DNA from: Berkiella sp964594635
GTDB lineage: Bacteria > Pseudomonadota > Gammaproteobacteria > Berkiellales > Berkiellaceae
DNA: 64,000 nt
Assembly: GCA_964594635.1 (NCBI GenBank)
Contig: CAZQMV010000001.1
Coordinates: 1 to 64,000, forward strand
Reading direction: 5' to 3'
Below are positions 43,056 to 51,777 of the stretch, piece by piece. Positions within the stretch are counted from its first letter, which is position 1, and each line of letters opens with the position of its first letter. The translations under genes and the position numbers were made by a program. Under the pieces are notes generated by a model. It worked only from the letters and a program-made list of their open reading frames with translations, searched no databases and was not told where the DNA came from.

Positions 43056-45248
43056 ATGGCTAACAGGTTATATTACCGTCCACAAGCTTCTCCAAAAATG
43101 AAACTAAAGCACAACCAAAAGGTCTTACTTGTAAGGTTCGTGCCAAAGTCGGAGTATCATATGCCAATTAAAGGTGTTTCAGAATGGGAAAGTGACCAGA
43201 TTTCTGTTGATGACTTCTTTTTGTCAAAAATCAATTATCCGAGTCTTTATAGTGGTGAAGAGTGGAGATATCATGAGTATCAGGTGGCAATTCAAAACGG
43301 TAAAATGCCTGGTAAAGTGATTTTGCCACCTGAAGAACAGTTGTCTCCTAAAGGACTTGCACTTATTTCTCACCTTTATTCAGAAAGAGATAAATCCGAA
43401 GTTCAGCCGTTAATTTGTGATTCAATTCGTGGATTACATCATGTGACCGCCTTAATGGATGATGCGCCACTAGGTACGAGTGTGACTGTTATATTTGAAC
43501 CAACCAACCTGGACGATGCCAGCCACATTGGAGCTTGGCACATGCTATTTTCGGCAGCTCACAAAACAGTATTCAAGTTTGATAGGACGGCAGCAGGTGT
43601 TAGAGTAATCTGTGTTGATGGTACTAATAATGACGCGTATTCTTCATTCCCAATGATAGAAATGGTCAAGGCACTTCAAGAAAATGCGAAAAGAAATAAT
43701 AAACCAATGACGCATTTAGATGTATATAAAGGAATAACCAAGCCGGATGATAGACAGAAAAGTGGCTTCGAATGTGGTATTTTTGCGATTAAAGATGCAC
43801 GTCAGGTAAATCAAGACAGTCGTTTTGATGAAGGGTATCTAGCAGCAGCAGAAGCTCAGCAAGTTTATCTAGATAATGCAGCGAGTTATAAATATATTAT
43901 GCCGACTTCGTATTTGAAAAGCTCGCAATCACGAACAGCTTATAAAGAAATCTTGAAGGAAAATAAAGACGAAGTTGTTACAATGAAAGGTAAAACGCTT
44001 CAACAAGCTTATGATAAATATGAAGACTCCTATGCTAATTATTTTGCTAAAAAGTATAACAAACAAGTAAGGGCGTTTATAGAAGGAAAGTCTCTTGCTG
44101 AAATTAAAGAAATTGTCGAAAAATATGATGCCAGTAAAATGACGATGGAGCGATTGATTGCTATCTATGGACCGCTGGCAAGAGAAGAAGCTAAAAAACA
44201 ATCACAAGCAAGACAACAATATCCCAAAAAGATAAATGTGCGAACTAAACAAAGACAAATAAAACAGCTAATTGCGAATATTGAAAAATACTTAAAGCAG
44301 TTTTCAGAACAAGATAGATCTGAATTATCAACTCATGAACGAGAAATAGTAAAAACAATCACAAATACATTATCAGCTATTATAAAATTAGATCAGATGA
44401 GTGTGAGAATGTTAGAAAAAGTTAACTCAAACATTCCGCCGTTGTTAGAAGATTTTAATCAATATTCAGAACATTTAATGGAAGCGGTTCAATTGTCCGC
44501 TATATGTGCTGAGCAGCTATCAAGATTAAGGGGAAAAACGCCTTCTGCGAAATGGCAACAAGTTGCTGAAAACATTGGTCTCCAAGACGGTGGAATACGT
44601 TTGAATGATATTCTTCGCGTACCAACTGAACAATTGCACGATTTTCAACTTCTATTGGATAGTTTAGCAAATAACAGTATGCCAGAACAATGGAAAATGC
44701 TGGCTCGGCAAATACGAAACGAATACGTCAGTTTATTTATTGGCTCTATTGAAAGAAAGCTAGACCATTGGTTTGGTAAAATAGATATAGACCAACATTT
44801 ATACCTTGAAGGATATAATGAGTTAAAAAAACTTATTTCTGAGATTAAAGTAAAAAATATTTCTCAAGAAAGAGCAAAAATATTAATTTTTGAAAAATTG
44901 GCGGACTTTGAGGACGATAATCAGTATAAAAGTAATTTAGCATTAAGCCTGCAAAGTGAACTAAAAGAAATGGGGATTGTAGTCACGGCTGAACCTGTGG
45001 CTGCTGAATCTGGTACTGCTATACCCGACAGCGCTCCACCTGTCTCATTGATGGCAGGTAATCTGATAACCAATGCTGCTAGGGAGGTGAGTAGTTCAGA
45101 TAATGATAGACGTCCTGAGTCTCTGGCTTTCTCTCACCATGATCATGCAGGACACTTAGCATCATCTTTTCACCCCCCATCTGCTGACCCTAAACCTGAT
45201 GAAGAGGAACAGATAGATAAACCAGACACTAAAAAACCGTCTGTTTAA
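43056..45248 (+). CDS. YopJ/AvrRxv-family acetyltransferase-like effector
   Basis: 730 residues. The N-terminal 270 contain the C55-family triad in the right order and spacing: GLHHVTALMDD (His128/129), VIFEPTNLDD (Glu148) and QKSGFECGIFAIKDA (Cys240), the last nearly the YopJ block SSSECGIF. YopJ proteins are serine/threonine acetyltransferases, activated by host inositol hexakisphosphate, that block kinase signalling. The remaining 460 residues are helical and charged with likely coiled coil (about 380-560), ending in an acidic, Pro-rich tail with DEEEQIDKPDTKKPSV. YopJ proper is under 300 residues, so this C-terminal extension is unusual. No signal peptide is seen. It lies inside the repeat-bounded segment. 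Confidence 0.75.
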   Translation: MANRLYYRPQASPKMKLKHNQKVLLVRFVPKSEYHMPIKGVSEWESDQISVDDFFLSKINYPSLYSGEEWRYHEYQVAIQNGKMPGKVILPPEEQLSPKGLALISHLYSERDKSEVQPLICDSIRGLHHVTALMDDAPLGTSVTVIFEPTNLDDASHIGAWHMLFSAAHKTVFKFDRTAAGVRVICVDGTNNDAYSSFPMIEMVKALQENAKRNNKPMTHLDVYKGITKPDDRQKSGFECGIFAIKDARQVNQDSRFDEGYLAAAEAQQVYLDNAASYKYIMPTSYLKSSQSRTAYKEILKENKDEVVTMKGKTLQQAYDKYEDSYANYFAKKYNKQVRAFIEGKSLAEIKEIVEKYDASKMTMERLIAIYGPLAREEAKKQSQARQQYPKKINVRTKQRQIKQLIANIEKYLKQFSEQDRSELSTHEREIVKTITNTLSAIIKLDQMSVRMLEKVNSNIPPLLEDFNQYSEHLMEAVQLSAICAEQLSRLRGKTPSAKWQQVAENIGLQDGGIRLNDILRVPTEQLHDFQLLLDSLANNSMPEQWKMLARQIRNEYVSLFIGSIERKLDHWFGKIDIDQHLYLEGYNELKKLISEIKVKNISQERAKILIFEKLADFEDDNQYKSNLALSLQSELKEMGIVVTAEPVAAESGTAIPDSAPPVSLMAGNLITNAAREVSSSDNDRRPESLAFSHHDHAGHLASSFHPPSADPKPDEEEQIDKPDTKKPSV

Positions 45249-45413
45249 AATGACCCCTTTCCCTCCCTAAAAACAAGTCATATGAATAAATAATATTAAG
45301 CCTTATCCTGGCATTAGAAAGTCACAATCTATATGATAGGTTAGCTTGCAAACAACCTGCAAAGTAAGTCTTCAAATTGATATTGTTTATTCATAGTGGT
45401 ACCGGAGTAAAGT

Positions 45414-47246
45414 ATGGCAGTCATGGGTGTTGAGAATGCTAGGAATATTAGAGCCTATAGCGATCTAGAAGTTGAGAATTTTTTTAAAAACCAAGAAGAG
45501 CTATGCTTGCTAAATTTGCCTCAAATTGAAGATCTTACTTTCAGATTAAGGCAATTAAAAAAAGTTGGCTATTCAAAGGTACTGCAAGAACTAACTGACG
45601 TTCAATGTATAGTACTTGCTGAATACTTTAAAGAGCACAGCACCCAAGCAATTGCGGAATGGAGTCAAACCCAACCTCAATATAAAGCTGCTACTCCTAA
45701 GAAAAAATTGGCTAGCGTTTATCATCAAGCGCCGCACGGTGCAGAGATGCGCAAAGATGCAGAGCTATTTTTAACACAAAGAAATATTCAATCTATTTTT
45801 CAGAATCCTGCACAGCGTATGTTATTTACAGAAATGACAGCAGCTGCTCATGCCATACATGATGTTATTCAAGATAAAGGACCTCTTAGAAATGAAATCG
45901 AAAGTTTTTTGGTTTTTATCACCCATTGCGAAAAGATATTTACGAAAGCTTGTGAAGTCGGATTAATCTCAATTGTTCAAAAAGCACAAATGCTAAGACA
46001 AGCAAAGTTTTTTGGTTGGGAAGTCATTGTTGTGGGCACCATTTTTGATACTCAAAAGAAAATGCCACTCATTGATAGTTTGAATACGAAAGCGGTAGAA
46101 GAACAGCAGCGAGGCGAACTTAAAGAGAATTCATTTCCTGCTCAACCTGATGTTGCCATTGCTTGTGCTAGTTTTGCTGCAGGTAAAAATGATACTCGTC
46201 GCATGGAAGTGGTTTTATCTAATTATCTTCATTCTGATGATTTGAAGCAATTGATAGATGAGCAGTTTGAAGCTACCGGCGGTGATAATAATATTTTTAT
46301 GCGGTATTTAAAGAAGGACACCAAGCTGACAGAAAGCGATAAGATCGGATTTCGTCATATGATAGGGCAAAATTGTCGTATGATTTGTGAGATAAAAACC
46401 CATTTTGCAAGACCGGGAAAGGATGATGAGGCATTTGCAGAATTTCTTGGACTTTTGATTTTTAAAGCATCCGAACAGTTTGATAAAATTCAATGGGAAA
46501 CCTTAAAAACAGAATTTGCTGATCTAGATGATAGTACTCTTTTTAACTTTTTTGAAACATTTATCAGTAGTTTTGAAGGGCCATTTGGAGAGATTTCATT
46601 TGCAAAAGGCTTAAATGCAACCATATTTAAAGAATCCATCGATAATTTTAATCGACTTTACCCTAGTAATGCCTTTAGCCTTACAGGCGGTGAATTGTGG
46701 AACAAATACGCACTCGCACTTGAAGGCTTCATCAAGGATCTTCGAATACAAGTTGAAGAAAAGAAGGATGTTAGGACAAAGCGAAAATTCATTGTGGAAA
46801 CGTTTATTGAATTAGCTTTATATGGTGGTCATCAAATTGGGAATGCTTTATTAAGGCTAGATGATGATTTACCTGCACAACAAGCGCGGTTGGTGGAAGA
46901 TGTTGCAAAGCGGGTTCAGCCAATGTTTCATCATCCTTTGCTGACAAGGAATGTATCCTCGTTGCGACTTCTAGCGAACTTGCAGATAGAGCTCAACTCA
47001 AATTCTGAGGATGTAGACGCTTTAACAACTGGCATTTCGCAGATGACGCTATCTCCTCAGTTTCGCACAATGGGACGAAAAGAGTATAGTCCGCAAGCCA
47101 AGAGAGAGGGTTTATGGATGTTTTATAAAGTCAAAGACGCAGCGGCTCGTCTTAAAAGGCAAAAGGTTCAACATGAGGAAGCCGAGCATCGTAAAAAGGA
47201 AAAAACAGCTAAAGGAGCCGCATCCGAAAAACCTAAGCAAAAATAA
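45414..47246 (+). CDS. Large unrecognised protein, candidate effector
   Basis: 610 residues from ATG 45414 (GGAG six bases upstream; ATG 45423 is also possible). I do not recognise a domain. It is almost entirely helical and charged (for example DLEVENFFKNQEELCLLNLP, IEDLTFRLRQLKKVGYSKVL, FEATGGDNNIFMRYLKKDTK) and ends in a Lys/Glu-rich tail (HEEAEHRKKEKTAKGAASEK). There is no signal peptide or membrane segment. It follows the YopJ-like gene on the same strand after 165 bp and sits within the repeat-bounded segment. A secreted host-directed role is inferred from context only. Confidence 0.7.
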   Translation: MAVMGVENARNIRAYSDLEVENFFKNQEELCLLNLPQIEDLTFRLRQLKKVGYSKVLQELTDVQCIVLAEYFKEHSTQAIAEWSQTQPQYKAATPKKKLASVYHQAPHGAEMRKDAELFLTQRNIQSIFQNPAQRMLFTEMTAAAHAIHDVIQDKGPLRNEIESFLVFITHCEKIFTKACEVGLISIVQKAQMLRQAKFFGWEVIVVGTIFDTQKKMPLIDSLNTKAVEEQQRGELKENSFPAQPDVAIACASFAAGKNDTRRMEVVLSNYLHSDDLKQLIDEQFEATGGDNNIFMRYLKKDTKLTESDKIGFRHMIGQNCRMICEIKTHFARPGKDDEAFAEFLGLLIFKASEQFDKIQWETLKTEFADLDDSTLFNFFETFISSFEGPFGEISFAKGLNATIFKESIDNFNRLYPSNAFSLTGGELWNKYALALEGFIKDLRIQVEEKKDVRTKRKFIVETFIELALYGGHQIGNALLRLDDDLPAQQARLVEDVAKRVQPMFHHPLLTRNVSSLRLLANLQIELNSNSEDVDALTTGISQMTLSPQFRTMGRKEYSPQAKREGLWMFYKVKDAAARLKRQKVQHEEAEHRKKEKTAKGAASEKPKQK

Positions 47247-47367
47247 GATTGAAGATCTGTAAAATGGTGTTTGCTGCGTTTAAAGAGGCGAATTCATAAA
47301 CCTTGGCAGTTTATGCGAAGAATCAGACAGTTCAACTTGGCTGACAATGCCAGAAAAAACTGTCTGA

Positions 47368-47853
47368 TCAGTATGGATATAAGCTGGGGTTGTAAGTATG
47401 GTGGCTTGAGATGGTTTCTGCAAAAGCCCAAATTCTTAAGACCTCTTTTTGCTCTTTACAGTCTAAATGTTTAAAGACTATTTCTTTATCCTTAAAATCG
47501 GCATATTCATACCATGAGGTAAAACCCATCGCATCAAATCTGCCATTCTCTAACCAAAATGGTAGGACAGTTTTTAGCCAATCACGTACGGAAGGAAAAT
47601 TGTTTGGAGCATTTTTCATGTTATAAATGTTGAACCAAATACTGTAAGCATTTGTCACGCTCGCAATTTCCCCCGGTTTTAAAAAGCGAAGCCATGCTGT
47701 TCTGACTTCAATTGCATGCTGGCTTGACCAGGCTAAATATCCATCGCGGACAAAGTGCCCATGGTCGTTAAACCATTCAGGAAATTGCCGCCTTAAAACA
47801 GAACGTTGTTCAGCGGTGGTAAATAATGCTACTTCTTGAGGGCCATATTGCAT
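47368..47853 (-). CDS. Hypothetical protein
   Basis: 161 residues from ATG 47853 with AAGGAGC upstream. It is aromatic-rich (FPEWFNDHGHFVRDGYLAWS, AYSIWFNIYNMKNAPNNFP, PFWLENGRFDAMGFTSWYEY). I recognise no domain or signal peptide. The gap to the upstream gene is nine bases, so it is probably the last gene of a three-gene minus-strand operon (48357-50231, 47863-48303, this gene). It converges with the 610-residue gene. Confidence 0.6.
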   Translation of the reverse strand: MQYGPQEVALFTTAEQRSVLRRQFPEWFNDHGHFVRDGYLAWSSQHAIEVRTAWLRFLKPGEIASVTNAYSIWFNIYNMKNAPNNFPSVRDWLKTVLPFWLENGRFDAMGFTSWYEYADFKDKEIVFKHLDCKEQKEVLRIWAFAETISSHHTYNPSLYPY

Positions 47854-47862
47854 AATTGCTCC

Positions 47863-48303
47863 TTAAGCAAAGCGAACAGTTCTTTTGGGGATCGTAGCGT
47901 CAGCCGGTTTATTTGGCTGAATGCACCCGTTATTTTTTAAATATTCAGAAAACACGCCAGGCTGGTATTTTTTGATACGTGCTAATCGGAATTTTGTTAA
48001 CAGTTCCATTGCTCTTTCGGTGTTTTCACCAACCAATGTGGGGAGTTCTTTACTAAACCGCAATTTTTCTTGTTGAAATACGATTTCTTTTAAATTTTTC
48101 GAATTGCATAAGTGGCGATAAAATGCCACCGCTTCTTGCGTGGGCATTAAGATGCGAGGATTTGTCAATAAAACACTTTGTGCATATTCATAGCATGCGC
48201 GTTCAATCACATTTTTAGGGTAGAAGCTTTCCAGTGCTTTTTTGTGGTTGTCTAGATCGGCTTTTAACTGTGTAATGACAGGCACTAACGTAAAATCGAG
48301 CAT
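47863..48303 (-). CDS. Hypothetical protein
   Basis: 146 residues from ATG 48303. A helical, charged protein (LVPVITQLKADLDNHKKALE, RACYEYAQSVLLTNPRILMP, TERAMELLTKFRLARIKKYQ) with a basic end (TIPKRTVRFA). No recognised family. It lies 53 bp after the macrodomain-like gene and nine bases before the 161-residue gene, which suggests co-transcription. Confidence 0.6.
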   Translation of the reverse strand: MLDFTLVPVITQLKADLDNHKKALESFYPKNVIERACYEYAQSVLLTNPRILMPTQEAVAFYRHLCNSKNLKEIVFQQEKLRFSKELPTLVGENTERAMELLTKFRLARIKKYQPGVFSEYLKNNGCIQPNKPADATIPKRTVRFA

Positions 48304-48356
48304 ATAAGGATCGCTTACGATGTATCAGAACAAATTTGGTTTGTTATAACTAAATT

Positions 48357-50231
48357 TCAATTGCGTCGCATTGCAGTTTCTGTTGCAGAACGAGTCCGTT
48401 TTTCTCCAGGATCAAATGAATCTTCCTCAAAGTCTACACTGGTTACTTCATTTTCACGGGTACGAGTGCTGCTAATGAGTAATATTTTACCAGGTGTTGG
48501 TGCCATTGTATCTGAAGCAGCCGCTGCTGCAGAAGCATATTGTGGTTTTAATTGATGATCTCTAAAATAAAGTGCAGTATCACCAATAAGCCCAGATTTG
48601 GGCATTTCTGCAATAACTTGCGAAATTGCAAGTTTACGAGCAAAAAAATCACGAAGTGCATGATGGCCAAAGTTTATGGAGAGCTCATTGTTACGGGAAA
48701 CATAAGCGCCAAGCGAACCTCTTCCTGATGATGGTTCTATATAGACAACGCCAGGGTTGGCGTCGTGTAGAATAGTGAAAAAATCATTGGTATTTACACC
48801 CAATTGTTGCGCTTGCGTATGAAAATCACTAATAAATAAATCTCGGGTCGCTTCATTCTGGAATTTGATTGCCAAGCGAACTTTGTTTTCGGATATCTCT
48901 TTTTTTGACATTGTTGCTGAATATAGCTGAATATATGTAAGAGGTTCGTTGGATGGCGAGTTGCCTACACCATTTATTTTTGTTCTATTCGTATAGACAT
49001 CACACAATCCTACCGAGCCTAAAGAGGCGGTTGACGTGGCTGCTAAATCTTCTTCGCCAACATAATCGCCAGTTTTATAATATTCGCCAATATCATATTT
49101 ACCCCACATCACGTCGGGATCAGAAGGATTAAGTAAGCCACATTTTATGTCATTTTTTGCACATTCTACAGCGAAAAATTTCACATCACCAGCAAACTGA
49201 TGAACCAATGAACCGATAGCAGGGTGAGCTGCTGATTTAGCTTCCTCTAATTTACGCTTTGCAAAATCAAATACGGGATTAATATGAATAGAATCAAATT
49301 TACCATGAAATTTAGGTTTGGCAAGTTGCTCCATTAAACTTTGGTAATAAATTTGAGTTACTTGCGCTTTTTGTTCCGTTGACCAAGTACCAGGTAAGAA
49401 AGCACCTAAACCAATTGCTGAAAAAGCAAGGTGCCTACAGCCTTGAATTTCAGCTGATTTTAGTACGGTTTCCCACATGTTAGAAATAAATATTTTAGCA
49501 GAGCCATTGCTTAAATACTCAATGGCTTTGTGACCACCATAAGCGAAATTCATTCCTGGCGTTGAAAGTAAAACGCTTGGTGTGAGGCCATTTAAGTTTT
49601 GATTTCGAAGTGAATTGAGTGCTTTACCATCGGCTGTGAGATGCTGTTCTACAAAAAAGTGTAATTCTTGAGAATGACAAACATTTAAGGCTAAAGTATT
49701 GAGCGGAATATTAGAGGATCTATCAAAATCTGCTCTTGAGCTAAATCCAAGCTCAGCAAAACGTGTCGCCCAGCTTTCATACTGATGCCCAAGGATTTCT
49801 TTTAATGTTCGTTTCTCTTGCATGTTGATTTTATCTCTCAGACGATGCTGAATCTCAAGAAAGAGCGCTGGTGGTAATAACGTCGTATTAGTGGTAATGC
49901 GTGCAGAGTCTGCAAGCTTTTTTAAGGTTGGTGTTGAAATGGTAACACAACCAGGGCCAAATGCAGCGGCTGTATCAGCATCGACAGCATGTATTTTTAA
50001 TTCTTGAGCAGCAAGTGCTGCTAAGGGATATTTTAATGTGGTTACGGCAGAACTTTCCCAGCCGTCTTCAGGAAGTAATTGAGCCAGTAATTGTTTTGCT
50101 AAGAATGCTTGTCTTTGATGTGTACCATAGATAAGCTTTCCATCCATTCCACGGTACTGTGAAAATTGACCTATAGTCTGTGCTATTGTTTCAATCACTG
50201 CGCTGCTCGATGAACTTGAACCTGATTTCAT
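48357..50231 (-). CDS. Macrodomain-like protein, candidate effector
   Basis: 624 residues from ATG 50231 (MKSGSSSSSS); the frame is open to a TTG at 50294 but that part is unlikely. The centre has LLSTPGMNFAYGGHKAIEYL and EIQGCRHLAFSAIGLGAFLPG. The second resembles the macrodomain block h-A-hPAIGTGhFG that binds ADP-ribose, and a GG-containing loop precedes it at about the expected distance. A second part has CGLLNPSDPDVMWGKYDIGE and YYKTGDYVGEEDLAATS, which I associate loosely with Legionellales proteins but cannot name. The tail is basic and Ser/Arg-rich. There is no signal peptide. If the macrodomain reading is right, it may bind or remove ADP-ribose; this is inference. Confidence 0.55.
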   Translation of the reverse strand: MKSGSSSSSSAVIETIAQTIGQFSQYRGMDGKLIYGTHQRQAFLAKQLLAQLLPEDGWESSAVTTLKYPLAALAAQELKIHAVDADTAAAFGPGCVTISTPTLKKLADSARITTNTTLLPPALFLEIQHRLRDKINMQEKRTLKEILGHQYESWATRFAELGFSSRADFDRSSNIPLNTLALNVCHSQELHFFVEQHLTADGKALNSLRNQNLNGLTPSVLLSTPGMNFAYGGHKAIEYLSNGSAKIFISNMWETVLKSAEIQGCRHLAFSAIGLGAFLPGTWSTEQKAQVTQIYYQSLMEQLAKPKFHGKFDSIHINPVFDFAKRKLEEAKSAAHPAIGSLVHQFAGDVKFFAVECAKNDIKCGLLNPSDPDVMWGKYDIGEYYKTGDYVGEEDLAATSTASLGSVGLCDVYTNRTKINGVGNSPSNEPLTYIQLYSATMSKKEISENKVRLAIKFQNEATRDLFISDFHTQAQQLGVNTNDFFTILHDANPGVVYIEPSSGRGSLGAYVSRNNELSINFGHHALRDFFARKLAISQVIAEMPKSGLIGDTALYFRDHQLKPQYASAAAAASDTMAPTPGKILLISSTRTRENEVTSVDFEEDSFDPGEKRTRSATETAMRRN

Positions 50232-50471
50232 TACTATCACCAAAATAAAGAAGATATTACCAGCGACAGATTCTATCTGTTTATATGGTATCAAATCTAT
50301 GAATTGAGCTGCGGACTATCTAGACTCAGATACCTTTAGTCATTATGAATAATTTATTGGGTATAAAAGTGGGCGCTATCACCTTATGCTATGTAGCCTA
50401 ATCATAGTCAGGTTAAATTCTCATTTAAGTATGAATAGTAGTGTTGACTAACTAATATGTAAGTTATAATT

Positions 50472-50897
50472 ATGGCACTCAAAAATACCGTCAAGGTTAA
50501 ACATGTTAAACGGATCTGCTGCTGCTCCTCCACTTTGCCAACCAATAAAAAATCTCTACAACACATGCTCATGCAGCTATGTGAGGCCCTAGAAGAGGGG
50601 AGCGAGAGGGCGGCAGCAGAATTAGCGTTATATGAATTTTTATCTAAAGCTCCTTTAAGCGTATTAGATTTTAATGAGACTTTACGTAATGGTGCGACCA
50701 TTTTTGCAGTGTTGTCGTCTTTTGTCATAGTAGAACAAAGCACACGTTGTATAGAAAAAATTCTCAGCGACACTAAGATCGTGGCAAAATTAAACTTAAA
50801 TGCACGTTGCAAACGTTCCATATTTTATAAAGTTAATGAGCAGAATGTAATTGCGTCCCTCAGATCAATAACACAGTATCTGCCCCCTTTCCTTTAA
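50472..50897 (+). CDS. Hypothetical protein
   Basis: 141 residues, helical (LQHMLMQLCEALEEGSERAA, AELALYEFLSKAPLSVLDF), basic, with a Cys-rich patch RICCCSS. Not recognised. An opposite-strand frame (50408-50821) overlaps it; I prefer this one because its codon choice and helical pattern look protein-like. It lies between the macrodomain-like operon and the isochorismatase gene, still inside the repeat-bounded segment. Confidence 0.45.
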   Translation: MALKNTVKVKHVKRICCCSSTLPTNKKSLQHMLMQLCEALEEGSERAAAELALYEFLSKAPLSVLDFNETLRNGATIFAVLSSFVIVEQSTRCIEKILSDTKIVAKLNLNARCKRSIFYKVNEQNVIASLRSITQYLPPFL

Positions 50898-50981
50898 AGG
50901 GAAAGACCTATCTGGTCATGTGCTATATTTCTTAAAGTGAGAAATTTCTAATGTAATAATTTATGCTATGGGTGGTGCATT

Positions 50982-51647
50982 ATGAGTAATAAGTGGATGA
51001 TTGATCAAAATGATGCGGTTATGCTGCTTATTGATCACCAGAGTGGTTTGTTTCAGCTTGTTAGAGATATGGAACTTCCAATTCTACGTTCTAATGTTAC
51101 AGCGCTTGCAAAAGTTGCACATTTAGCAAAAATTCCGACATTTACAACAGCTTCTGTGCCAGACGGTCCCAATGGACCTTTAATTCCTGAAATCCACCAA
51201 TTTAATCCTGATGCTGTTTATATTCCTCGTACAGGGCAAATAAATGCTTGGGACAATCCAGCGTGGGTATCCGCTATTGAAAAAACAAATCGTAAAACCC
51301 TTATCATTGCAGGTACATTGACTAGTGTGTGTATGTCTTTTCCTACGCTGTCTGCATTAGAAGCAGGATATAAAGTTTTTAATGTTATAGATGCTTCTGG
51401 TAACTGGAGTAAGATGGCAACGGAAATAACATTAGCGCGTATTACACAAGCTGGAGCAATCCCAACGGATACCTATGCTGTTTTGGCGGAACTAATGAGC
51501 ACATGGAACCGTCCAGACGCAATGGATTTTGCAGGTATCATGGTTGATCATATTGTCCCTCCTTATCGTGCTCTAATGGAAAGTTTCGATAAAGCACAAA
51601 GCGTTCAAAAAAATGGCAGAGAAACTCAGTTAAACTTGTTAAAATAA
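50982..51647 (+). CDS. Isochorismatase-family cysteine hydrolase (YcaC-like)
   Basis: 221 residues. The fold and active site are recognisable: VMLLIDHQSGLF with the catalytic Asp18, TGQINAWDNPAW, and the nucleophile Cys117 in LIIAGTLTSVCMSFPTLSALEAGY, followed by the conserved cis-peptide region. It is closest in pattern to YcaC-type hydrolases of unknown substrate (amide or carbamate type). The usual KPGEINAWD Lys region reads PRTGQINAWD here. Its last 40 bases and stop are part of the 63-bp direct repeat that bounds the effector segment, so the segment joined the chromosome at the end of this gene. Confidence 0.87.
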   Translation: MSNKWMIDQNDAVMLLIDHQSGLFQLVRDMELPILRSNVTALAKVAHLAKIPTFTTASVPDGPNGPLIPEIHQFNPDAVYIPRTGQINAWDNPAWVSAIEKTNRKTLIIAGTLTSVCMSFPTLSALEAGYKVFNVIDASGNWSKMATEITLARITQAGAIPTDTYAVLAELMSTWNRPDAMDFAGIMVDHIVPPYRALMESFDKAQSVQKNGRETQLNLLK

Positions 51648-51670
51648 CAAGTGACTGAATGATTCAGAAT
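51608..51670 (+). repeat. 63-bp direct repeat, right copy
   Basis: Contains the final codons and stop of the isochorismatase gene. The partner is at 42814-42876, 8794 bp to the left. Confidence 0.92.
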
Positions 51671-51777
51671 AAATTCTGTAGAGGTGCATCATTGATACTC
51701 CATTTATATAAAACAGAGGTAAATTAATTGAAGCTATAATGTAGTTAAGCTTAAGCTAATAACTATTTGGATGCCGT

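Noticed and set aside
50408..50821. Minus-strand 137-codon frame
   Set aside because: It overlaps the plus-strand 50472-50897 frame almost fully; its Ser/Leu-rich composition looks like an antisense reading and it has no ribosome site.
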